NCBI RefSeq assembly: GCF_024623455.1
Contig: NZ_JANIPJ010000003.1
Coordinates: 310,001 to 374,000 of the forward strand
Direction of reading: 5' to 3'
DNA length: 64,000 nucleotides
Source of the DNA: Paenibacillus soyae
GTDB taxonomy: Bacteria > Bacillota > Bacilli > Paenibacillales > Paenibacillaceae
Numbering within the stretch: position 1 is the stretch's first letter; each line of letters opens with the position of its first letter. Positions 27,672 through 35,864 of this stretch are shown in pieces. A model generated the notes under the pieces. It worked only from the letters and a program-made list of their open reading frames with translations. It did no database searches and was not told the origin of the DNA. A program made the position numbers and the translations under genes.

Positions 27672-29073
27672 GCTTGAAACAAGCGCTTCCTTGACTAACA
27701 AATAAACTGAACTTGCCTCGTTCTATATCATACATTCTGGCACTCATTGCGACTTCCCCATTAAAATAGACTTCACAGATCGATCCGTCGATGAAGATTA
27801 TTACCTTATATTCGTGCTCTGGTTGTAGCTCGATTGGGCGTTCCAACTCCACTTCGTAAGGAAATGTCTTGCCGCCTTCCTCGCTTTGCATGATTGGCCC
27901 TCGAAACGTCATCCGTTTGCGCTGCGGCTCCAAAGTTACATAATAAGCGGCATCCAGTCCTATACCCGCACGCAGCATTACGCCTATTCCTTGCGTATGC
28001 TCCGAGAAGCGGATATCCGCTGATAGTTTGCATCGATCGGGCAGCTCTTCCGCGCTCAAGCTCGCCGCAAAGGCATATGGAGAATCGCATTCATACTCGT
28101 CCGAGACCGTATTCGTCCATTCACCCGTGATCGCATGCAGATGAAGGGGCTGCTCGACCGTGAATGCTTGATTCACGGCATCAGGGACCTTCACTGCTAG
28201 TGTGCCATCCGGACGCTGGAAAATCTCATGAACGATAAGATTGCCGCCCCAATCCCAAGTATGATAGTCTTTACCTGCGTATTTTGGAGGATTCCATCCG
28301 AACAAGTTTTCGTTTTTCGTTGGGTTCCAGCCGAATAGATAACGGTTCTGCCCATCCGATACCGACTTCGCCGCATAGAATGCCCTGCCGTCGAACGTAT
28401 CCACCTTTGGGGTGATCCATGGGCCATCTAAGGAGCGGCTCATGCGATAGAAGGTTCCAAATCGGTCCGTGTAGTTGGAGTAAATCAAATACCACCAGTC
28501 ACCCAGCCGGAACATATCCGGACATTCGTGAGCCCCGACATGAAGGTTAGGCGCATACAGCGGTTGACGATATGCCCACTTCCTCAAGTCCTGCGAAGTG
28601 AGTAAGGCTACGCACCCCTTGCGACTGGAAGGGCCCTTTGCCATCGCGGCAAGGAGCATCCAATATTGCCCCTCCTCCTGGTTCCAGAACACGAATGGAT
28701 CCCTCCAGTCGGAAAGCTCGTATATCTGATCATCGGCGGAGAAGGTATCTTCCGGTATCGGAGTCCAGTTCATAAGATCCGCTCCGGTCGCATGACAGAC
28801 CAACTGCTTGCCTTCCGGAAATATACAATAGAACAAATGATAGATATCACCGACCTTCAAAACATGCCCGGTGCCCCCATGAATGTCTATTGCTCCATAT
28901 TCCCGATACTCGCGGAAGTCATTCGTTCCGATCAGATGCCAACCATGCGGCAGACCTTCCCGAGCATTCCCTCTCCAGCCATGCAGATAGAACAGCTTAA
29001 ACTCCCCGTCCTCATAATAGGGAATCACATCGCCGACCCAGGCATTCTTAGGACGATAGAAAAACGGTTTCAT
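27637..29073 (-). CDS. Atypical GH32-family glycosidase lacking the WMNDPNG motif
   Basis: This 478-residue protein starts at ATG 29073, with AGGAGG 9 bases upstream, and has no signal peptide. The five-blade propeller and C-terminal beta-sandwich of GH32 are recognisable through SDWRDPFVFW (RDP motif), HECPDMFRLG (acid/base EC motif) and the sandwich near residues 325-470. The usual N-terminal WMNDPNG block is replaced by AWVGDVIPYY. Asp15 is the probable nucleophile equivalent. It is cytosolic, and probably acts on short fructosides or related sugars. It follows the secreted fructanase after a terminator-like hairpin. Confidence 0.85.
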   Translation of the reverse strand: MKPFFYRPKNAWVGDVIPYYEDGEFKLFYLHGWRGNAREGLPHGWHLIGTNDFREYREYGAIDIHGGTGHVLKVGDIYHLFYCIFPEGKQLVCHATGADLMNWTPIPEDTFSADDQIYELSDWRDPFVFWNQEEGQYWMLLAAMAKGPSSRKGCVALLTSQDLRKWAYRQPLYAPNLHVGAHECPDMFRLGDWWYLIYSNYTDRFGTFYRMSRSLDGPWITPKVDTFDGRAFYAAKSVSDGQNRYLFGWNPTKNENLFGWNPPKYAGKDYHTWDWGGNLIVHEIFQRPDGTLAVKVPDAVNQAFTVEQPLHLHAITGEWTNTVSDEYECDSPYAFAASLSAEELPDRCKLSADIRFSEHTQGIGVMLRAGIGLDAAYYVTLEPQRKRMTFRGPIMQSEEGGKTFPYEVELERPIELQPEHEYKVIIFIDGSICEVYFNGEVAMSARMYDIERGKFSLFVSQGSACFKHVRLETQRHED

Positions 29074-29108
29074 CAACAGCAGCCTCCTGCCTATTTTCAT
29101 TTGAATGA

Positions 29109-29146
29109 AAGCCCAAGGCGTTGACAACAGACACGGCCTTGGGCTT
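29109..29146 (-). terminator. Terminator between the secreted fructanase and the atypical GH32 gene
   Basis: AAGCCCAAGGC and GCCTTGGGCTT form an 11-base stem with a 16-base loop (arm cores 29111-29119, 29136-29144). A T-rich run (TTTCATT) follows on the minus strand. It probably reduces expression of the two distal genes. Confidence 0.65.
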
Positions 29147-29157
29147 CATTAGAAACA

Positions 29158-32100
29158 CTAGATTACAGTAAGCAGATTAAATATGACTTGCGCGCTTTCG
29201 GCCCGGTTGGCATAACCCTTCGGCACAAATTGCTTATTGCCTTTACCTTGGATGAGGCCGAGTCCGGCAGCAGCGTTCACTGCTTCTTTAGCCCAGTCGC
29301 TTATTCTAGCATCATCCGTGAAATGAGCATCAACGGAGGCTGGGACAGGTTTGCCTGTCTTATACCCGTACGCTCTCATGATGATCACGGCCATTTCTTG
29401 ACGAGTGATGGCAGCGTTCGGAGCAAACACATTCGCACTCTGTCCCGTTACGATTCCCGCTTCGAAGGCTGCCGCTATAGCTTCAGCGTACCACGCGGCA
29501 CTATCTACATCTTTAAACCCCGGCTCGGTTGTTGCTTCCAGCTCGAGAGCCCTTGCGATAAACGCCGTAAATTCTGCTCGGGTTACTTCCCTCAAAGGGC
29601 CAAACTCGGTTTCGCTGATGCCGGCAACAATATGCTTTGCAGCCAGATTCTTAATCACATCGTGGGCCCAATACAGTTCGCCAACATCTTCAAACGATTT
29701 GTCATATTCCAGAACGGCATATTTGCTGAAGTGCCTCAAGTCTGCGGAAAGCTTTCCACCCTCGTACTTGCCGCCAACATATTCCAAAGCACCGTCGTCC
29801 GCGATGTAATAGATACCGATAAGATCCCGATTTACTTCATCACCCACGCTCAGCTTGATAGGTATGGGTTTCGGGAAATTCGTCAGCTTTCTGATGCTTC
29901 CGTCCTTTGTTACCAAAGACAAATGAAATTCAAAAACATCTCCGGCTGTTTTTACATCCGCATTGCTTTTGGATTTTGCCTTGCCCAGCAGCTCATTAAT
30001 GCTGTCGGAATCAACCTTATCCATCTCGAATAAAATTCTAGCATGCTCCAGCCCAGCAGCATCGACAAGCCCCTGTAATGCCGTTAAAACCTCGGCCGGA
30101 ATTTCAAGCTCTACTCCCTCATCCGCATTCGTAATACTCAGGCTATTCCGGCCATCGATTGCAGCCGCATTCGCAGGTAGCAATACTTTCTTCTCGCCTT
30201 TGGCGATTATGACCGGAATCTTCCCTTGTCCGTTCGCTTTCGGGTTGGAGATCAAATCGTCATTCGGATTGGAAGGAACGACTGGCCCGCTATTTTGTTG
30301 AATTCGAACCGGCACGTGGAAATCATCGACGTTGATATGCCCAAAGCCGCCGGTCGATTGGTCGACGACCTTAATATACAGCTCTTCGCCGATATAATCC
30401 GATGCGTCCCATATCTTCCGTTGATACTCCTCGTAGTTGGTTGCAGTCGCTTTGAACAACTCTTCTCCATTTGAAGCTCTAATGAGAGCAACGTATAAGC
30501 GATCGATATCGCGGCCGCCGCTGACGAGGAAATCGATCCTCCCGTTTCCGCCAAGAACGAAGGTTTGTGACCTAAGCGTACCCGTTAAGCCGTCGCCGCC
30601 GGCCGCTTCATTATGACCCCATAGATGATAGCCGCCCGGAATTTTTTGCGAAGGATTGAAATAAATTTCATCCCAGAATTTCTCGACATCGGTCACATGA
30701 AGATCCTGGAATGCGTCTCCTTCCGTTATCCAGCCTGTTAAATCGCCGGTAGCAAAATCATGGTTAGGCAATCCGGTAATATCCTTGTACACGGAGTTGT
30801 CCCAGTTTTCCGGCACATAGACCGGTGCGGCCGGCTCTCCCGTCAACGCATTCATGTTCCAAACTTCCATAGACTTTACGGTAATGTCGCCGTCGGCCCA
30901 GACTTGCAGACCTAACGAGTCATATCTGCCCGTATACACGCGTGTTGTTAATTTCTTCTTGTAGTTAGCGAACGCTTCGACGACGGAACGGTCCAGATAG
31001 ATATGGAGCCTCAGGTTCTCGCCGTCCAGATCGACATAACCTCCTTGGATACCGTCCACGCGGACATCCGGATCGATGCTGCTCTTCGTACGGTCTACGT
31101 TAAAGGTTTCATTGGACTTGTCGTAGTAGATAAGCGTCTCCTCTTCTCCGTTATCGGAGCGTCGCACCTTCAGACCAAACTTCTGCGCGCTGCCCGGATC
31201 AATATCCACTACGATCTCCAGCATATCGCCTTTAACATTTTGAATAAGAGCATTAGCGCTTGCCAAGTTTTTGTTCGTAAAATCGACTACCTTGTTTCCT
31301 CTCAAGCTTTGCAATTCCTCAATCGGTTCTATTTTCAACTCGTCATTCGAGTCCAGGCTCAATGCTATCGGCAGTGCCAAATTGTGTGCCCAGCCTGACA
31401 AGAATTCGGCTTGCGGCGTTCTGACGTTCTGTACCATGGAGAAGACGACCGTTCTGCCGTCCGGCGTGACCATACCGCTTTCTGCCGTTAAGTAGCCATC
31501 GCCCACATCCAGCTTCGAAGGCGCCTCCTGGTCCGGAATAAACCGGAAGTTATCGCGATCCCATGTACCGATCCAATAGAACACCTCAACATCTCTCTGC
31601 ACATCGTTAGACGGCGGAACATGATGAGGCTTTTCGTGAGGGTTGATCAAAAATATATGCTTCTTATTCCCCTCGCTGTCTGTGCCTAACGGCAGCAGCA
31701 CCGGCAATTCCCATACCGTTCCAAGCTCCGGGTAAACGGTTCTGTCGCTGACGTATAAAGGCCCCTTGTACTCCCAATTGTACATATCGTCGGATACATA
31801 GACCAAAGCCGTACCGCTGCTATAATCCTGAAGTCCGGAAGTAACCAATTGATACCACTTATCGACCTCTTCGTCGTACCATACGTACGGATCCCGGAAT
31901 TCATTAGGAATGCCGATGCCGTTCTGTTCCGTTACAGGCTCTGGATGCTTCACCCATTTCTCCAGATTAGGATCCGTTAAGTCGGCCGGTGTCGCGATCG
32001 CTGTGCTCTGGTCTGGCGACTTGGAGTTATTGCCAGCGGTATAGAACAGAACAGGGTTGCCGTCTCGGTCATGTGTCGCTCCCCCTGACCAGATGCCATC

Positions 32101-34728
32101 AGGATCCAAGGTGCCTGCTTCCGGTGCAAGAGCAGGCCTTACATTCTCCCAGTGCACCATATCGTCGCTCACCCAATGGCCCCAGTGAATTTGATGCCAG
32201 TAAGGCCCTTGCGGATTATGCTGATAGAACAGGTGATATTTGCCGTTGTAATAAATCGGCGCATGAGCCTCGTTCATCCAATTTTGCGGCGGGATCGCAT
32301 GATATTGAGGGCGATGCTGATCGCCGTCGAACACGCTTGGGTCCTCGTCAATATCCGCATTCGGGATATTCGGAATTTCTCCGCCGTGCAACGCCTTCAC
32401 GCTCTCATATTGCGCAAGCACCTCATCCGCTGTCAGCGCTTCATTGCGCAGGCTCACTTCATCCATAAGCCCGCTGAACATATTGTAGGAGAACAAACCG
32501 GCAAACTCGACGGGTTTACTGTTTTTCCCAATGAACAGATTTTCCGTTGACGGTGTGATTGGAACGTGGACTGGCGTCGCTTGCGAAGCTACTGCCTCTC
32601 CGTTCAAATACAACGTAATCATGCCGGCATCTTTATCGAAGGTTGCAACCACATGATTCCACTCGTATTTCTTCAATGGATGATCGTGCACCCATACTTC
32701 TATCCACTCCCCGCCGATGCCAACCTGCATCGACCATGAGCCGTGACGATACATGCCAAGGGCAAAGCCTTCGGCTTTATCCGGGTCGGATTGATTCACG
32801 ATCGCGGACAGCTTGTTGCCGTCTCCCCACTCATAACTGCGCGGGGCCACCCACGCTTCGATAGTCAACGCATCACTGACGGGCACGATCTCCTTGGCAT
32901 CAATCTCGATAGAATTGGAATAGCCGTCGAACAGCAAGGCGCCGCCTTTCACCCCGTTCGGAGTCCACCTTGGATCCTTCGAGTTCATGTATCTGGCATC
33001 ATTAAACACGTAATGCACCTCGTGCTGGGCATTGCGAACTCCTTCCAACGCCGTCTTCCCGCTGCCGTCATCAAAGCTGAAGGAAGCAATGGTTCCGTCC
33101 GCATGCGCCTGAAAGCCGTCGACGGCAATGCTTGCTTCATTCAAATCGTCAATGACCTTTATGTATACCTCTTTGCCGAAATGCTCTTGAACGCCCCAAG
33201 AAATTTGTGTATTTTCACTCACGTCTCCTGTCTTCTTGAGCATCATATGGCTGTTTGCATCGAATAGCGCGACATACGCCTGTTCAGGGTTATGAATATC
33301 CAAAATGGTAAAGTTGATGACGCCCGCGCCTTCAAGCTTAAAGACATTAGATGCGATGGAGCCTTCGCTTTCAGCGCTGGATGCAGCATAGAACGTTCCT
33401 TCCTTCGCCTCATGAGCCTCGTCCGTCACTTGGAAGCCGGTTCCATCTACTGCCCAGCCTGACAAATCCCCGGTTTCAAAGCCTCGATTGATAATCTCCG
33501 TAGGCATGATATTGACTGCATAGATCCCTTCCGCTGGTGCAATCTCATGGAAGGTGTGGAAGGCGTCCGCAAAAATCATGCCCCAATCCAATGTTGCGTT
33601 GTCGACGATTTCAAGGTACAGATTCTTGCCTATATGCTTAGACAAATCAGCCCTATACTGCTCCATGTTCGCTAGACGCAATCCCAGGTCCGGATTCGGG
33701 AAATTAGCTTCCGAAAATTCGGTATTGCCGTATCTGGCAATCAGCTTACCAGTATCCGCATCGACGACCTGGATATACGCTTGATCCGTATGCTTGCCGC
33801 CGCCGAGCCTAAAGCTGATCCAGCCCGTACCGCCTAGCTCGAACGTGGAAGAACGAAGCTTGCCGGTATCGGCCTCCGTACTTCTCCAGCCGTTCAAGTG
33901 ATAATTCCCTTCTTGATTGTATGGAATATTTTCGTCCCAGAAGGTCGTTTCATCCGATACACTGCCGTTGTTATAGGCCTCGCCCTCAACAATCGTCCAG
34001 CCCGATAAATCCCCGGATTCAAAGCTTGGATTCTCGATTTGGTAACGATCGAAATCCGGTTTGATATCGATTGCGGCAACGCCTTCGGCCGGCTCCGCTT
34101 CATGATTCATGAAGAACGCGTCCGCCATGATCAAGCCCCAGTCATTCGTCGCATGGTCGACGATCTCTACATACAGCAGCTTCCCGAGATGATCGGACAG
34201 ATCGCCTTTGTACTGCACCATATTGGCCAGACGCATGCCGTTGTCCGGATTAGGGAAGTTGATATTCGCAAATTCACTGTTGCCGTACCTGGCAATGACC
34301 TTGCCCGTATCCGCCTCTACGATGTTAATGAAGGTTTTGCTCGGATTTTTGGCCGCGCCCAGCTTGAAGCTGATCCAGCCGCTCCCGCCTAATTGGAAGA
34401 TGGAAGAACGAATAACTCCTGTTTCGGCTTCCGGATACCTCCAACCGTTTAAGTGATATTCGCCTTCCTGGAAGTAAGGAATTTGTTCCGCCCACCAGGT
34501 CGTATCGCCCGACACGCTATCAGGACCAAACGCTCCTCCCGATACAACGGTCCACCCTGTCAAATCGCCGGTCTCAAAGCCTGGATTCTGAATTTCGAAT
34601 TCCGAAGCCGTTGCGAATTCTTCAGCAGACACGCTTGTTGCGAGAACGGCGGGAACGATCATTTGGGAAACGAGTAGAAATGATGTGATCATTGCGACTT
34701 TTTTCTTCTTTATAAAGCTTTTAAGCAC
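29158..34728 (-). CDS. Secreted SLH-anchored GH32 fructan-active enzyme (cycloinulo-oligosaccharide fructanotransferase-like), Glu in nucleophile position
   Basis: This 1856-residue protein starts at GTG 34728, 7 bases after GGAGG. A TTG two codons earlier abuts the site. After the signal peptide come three related modules beginning with NPGFETGDLTGW-like motifs (about 42-545), a LamG module (about 548-775), the GH32 catalytic unit (about 785-1290), a fourth FETGDL-type module (about 1316-1480), a linker domain and three SLH repeats (about 1670-1856). The GH32 motifs are NWMNEAHAP (Glu820 where Asp is usual), EFRDPYVW and VWELPVLLPLG. Module repetition around a GH32 core recalls the cyclising inulin enzymes with CBM38 modules. 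Product type is inference. It would act on the cell surface to produce oligofructosides for the importer. Confidence 0.9.
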   Translation of the reverse strand: MLKSFIKKKKVAMITSFLLVSQMIVPAVLATSVSAEEFATASEFEIQNPGFETGDLTGWTVVSGGAFGPDSVSGDTTWWAEQIPYFQEGEYHLNGWRYPEAETGVIRSSIFQLGGSGWISFKLGAAKNPSKTFINIVEADTGKVIARYGNSEFANINFPNPDNGMRLANMVQYKGDLSDHLGKLLYVEIVDHATNDWGLIMADAFFMNHEAEPAEGVAAIDIKPDFDRYQIENPSFESGDLSGWTIVEGEAYNNGSVSDETTFWDENIPYNQEGNYHLNGWRSTEADTGKLRSSTFELGGTGWISFRLGGGKHTDQAYIQVVDADTGKLIARYGNTEFSEANFPNPDLGLRLANMEQYRADLSKHIGKNLYLEIVDNATLDWGMIFADAFHTFHEIAPAEGIYAVNIMPTEIINRGFETGDLSGWAVDGTGFQVTDEAHEAKEGTFYAASSAESEGSIASNVFKLEGAGVINFTILDIHNPEQAYVALFDANSHMMLKKTGDVSENTQISWGVQEHFGKEVYIKVIDDLNEASIAVDGFQAHADGTIASFSFDDGSGKTALEGVRNAQHEVHYVFNDARYMNSKDPRWTPNGVKGGALLFDGYSNSIEIDAKEIVPVSDALTIEAWVAPRSYEWGDGNKLSAIVNQSDPDKAEGFALGMYRHGSWSMQVGIGGEWIEVWVHDHPLKKYEWNHVVATFDKDAGMITLYLNGEAVASQATPVHVPITPSTENLFIGKNSKPVEFAGLFSYNMFSGLMDEVSLRNEALTADEVLAQYESVKALHGGEIPNIPNADIDEDPSVFDGDQHRPQYHAIPPQNWMNEAHAPIYYNGKYHLFYQHNPQGPYWHQIHWGHWVSDDMVHWENVRPALAPEAGTLDPDGIWSGGATHDRDGNPVLFYTAGNNSKSPDQSTAIATPADLTDPNLEKWVKHPEPVTEQNGIGIPNEFRDPYVWYDEEVDKWYQLVTSGLQDYSSGTALVYVSDDMYNWEYKGPLYVSDRTVYPELGTVWELPVLLPLGTDSEGNKKHIFLINPHEKPHHVPPSNDVQRDVEVFYWIGTWDRDNFRFIPDQEAPSKLDVGDGYLTAESGMVTPDGRTVVFSMVQNVRTPQAEFLSGWAHNLALPIALSLDSNDELKIEPIEELQSLRGNKVVDFTNKNLASANALIQNVKGDMLEIVVDIDPGSAQKFGLKVRRSDNGEEETLIYYDKSNETFNVDRTKSSIDPDVRVDGIQGGYVDLDGENLRLHIYLDRSVVEAFANYKKKLTTRVYTGRYDSLGLQVWADGDITVKSMEVWNMNALTGEPAAPVYVPENWDNSVYKDITGLPNHDFATGDLTGWITEGDAFQDLHVTDVEKFWDEIYFNPSQKIPGGYHLWGHNEAAGGDGLTGTLRSQTFVLGGNGRIDFLVSGGRDIDRLYVALIRASNGEELFKATATNYEEYQRKIWDASDYIGEELYIKVVDQSTGGFGHINVDDFHVPVRIQQNSGPVVPSNPNDDLISNPKANGQGKIPVIIAKGEKKVLLPANAAAIDGRNSLSITNADEGVELEIPAEVLTALQGLVDAAGLEHARILFEMDKVDSDSINELLGKAKSKSNADVKTAGDVFEFHLSLVTKDGSIRKLTNFPKPIPIKLSVGDEVNRDLIGIYYIADDGALEYVGGKYEGGKLSADLRHFSKYAVLEYDKSFEDVGELYWAHDVIKNLAAKHIVAGISETEFGPLREVTRAEFTAFIARALELEATTEPGFKDVDSAAWYAEAIAAAFEAGIVTGQSANVFAPNAAITRQEMAVIIMRAYGYKTGKPVPASVDAHFTDDARISDWAKEAVNAAAGLGLIQGKGNKQFVPKGYANRAESAQVIFNLLTVI

Positions 34729-34760
34729 TGACAATCCTCCTCGATCGTATTTCTAGAATT

Positions 34761-34853
34761 GTCACAAAAATGAAACGCTTCCAAACTTGACTTATAACGA
34801 GAAGAAAGAAACTAATCTGCGCGTTATATCTAAGTTGGAAGCGTTTTTGTGAC
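34761..34853 (-). promoter_or_regulatory. Large interrupted inverted repeat in the leader of the secreted fructanase
   Basis: The left arm 34761-34799 and right arm 34822-34853 are near-perfect inverted copies. They share GTCACAAAAA, ACGCTTCCAA, ACTT and TATAACG, and the left arm has small insertions. It lies 33-125 bases before the start codon. It can fold as a long RNA stem or present two oppositely oriented protein sites, and each arm contains GGAAGCG, also seen in the operon promoter at 43403-43416. It may set expression of this gene separately from the genes upstream. Confidence 0.65.
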
Positions 34854-34912
34854 TGATTTGGATATTTAATATTAATGAGCGGCTGTAACAGGGTTATATC
34901 GCCTGCATCCTG

Positions 34913-35797
34913 TTAGGATGTACTCCTCTTAAGCGCCACTAGTCCGAGCGCCAGCGCCCCGCATATTCCGGCGTTGTCGCCGAGTCCAGGAGCAATAATG
35001 TAATCATCCATACCATTTCGAAGAACAGCGGAGTCAACGTACCCGTTCAGCATGCGGCCAACCTCCGAACGAATGAGCGGGAGCAGCTGCTCCTGATGCA
35101 TGACGCCTCCGCCCATAATGATTCGCTTAGGAGACAGCATTAGGATGGTCGACATAACAGCTTGCCCGAGGTAATACGCCTCGATTGCCCATGCGGGGTG
35201 ATCATTGCCTAGCTCTACGCCCTTCTTGCCCCAACGACGCTCGATGGCAGGACCTGCTGCTAGCCCTTCCAGACAATCGCCATGGTAAGGGCAATTGCCG
35301 TCGAAGTGATCATCAGGATGGCGCCTTGGCAGCAGATGTCCGCCTTCTGGATGCGTCATGCCGTGCACAAGCCGCCCTTCAGCATAAACGCCCACTCCGA
35401 TGCCCGTACCGACGGTAAAGTAGACGCAGCTGTCCAGTCCGCGTGCGGCGCCCCACTTTGCTTCGCCGAATGCCGCCGCATTCACGTCCGTATCCCAGCC
35501 AAACGGCACGTTGAACTCCTTCTTAAGCGTATCCAGGAACGGAAAGCCGGACCATCCAGGCTTCGGCGTCGTTGTAATGCTGCCGTATGTCCCGCTTCCA
35601 GGATCCAGATCAATCGGGCCGAATGTCCCGATGCCGATCGCCTCTACGGACTTGTCTCTGAAGTAAGCGATAACCTGCTCCATGACGTGCCCAGGTTCCT
35701 CCGTCGGAAAGCTGATTCGGTCCTCGATGATGCCGTGCTCATTGCCGATGCCGCATACTATTTTTGTGCCGCCTGCCTCGATTGCTCCGATTCTCAT
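34913..35797 (-). CDS. scrK: ROK-family fructokinase
   Basis: This 294-residue protein has the ATP-binding loop GAIEAGGTKIVCGIG, IGIGTFGPIDLD, the catalytic WDTDVNAAAFGEAKWGA block, FTVGTGIGVG, and the ROK zinc site built from GGHLLPRRH plus CPYHGDCLEG. It is close to bacterial ROK fructokinases (GmuE/ScrK-like). It phosphorylates cytosolic fructose to fructose-6-phosphate, which is the final step of the locus. GGGGATT precedes ATG 35797. It lies 67 bases after a GH32 gene, with a short hairpin in between. Confidence 0.92.
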   Translation of the reverse strand: MRIGAIEAGGTKIVCGIGNEHGIIEDRISFPTEEPGHVMEQVIAYFRDKSVEAIGIGTFGPIDLDPGSGTYGSITTTPKPGWSGFPFLDTLKKEFNVPFGWDTDVNAAAFGEAKWGAARGLDSCVYFTVGTGIGVGVYAEGRLVHGMTHPEGGHLLPRRHPDDHFDGNCPYHGDCLEGLAAGPAIERRWGKKGVELGNDHPAWAIEAYYLGQAVMSTILMLSPKRIIMGGGVMHQEQLLPLIRSEVGRMLNGYVDSAVLRNGMDDYIIAPGLGDNAGICGALALGLVALKRSTS

Positions 35798-35827
35798 TGC
35801 TTAATCCCCTTATTTCCTATAATTCGA

Positions 35828-35850
35828 AGGCTGCCCTGCGAGGACAGCCT
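35828..35850 (-). terminator. Short intercistronic hairpin between GH32 and fructokinase genes
   Basis: AGGCTG-CCT pairs with AGG-CAGCCT around a 3-base loop. There is no U-tract, so it is more likely an mRNA stability element or weak attenuator than a true terminator. Confidence 0.4.
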
Positions 35851-35864
35851 GAAATATGATTTTG

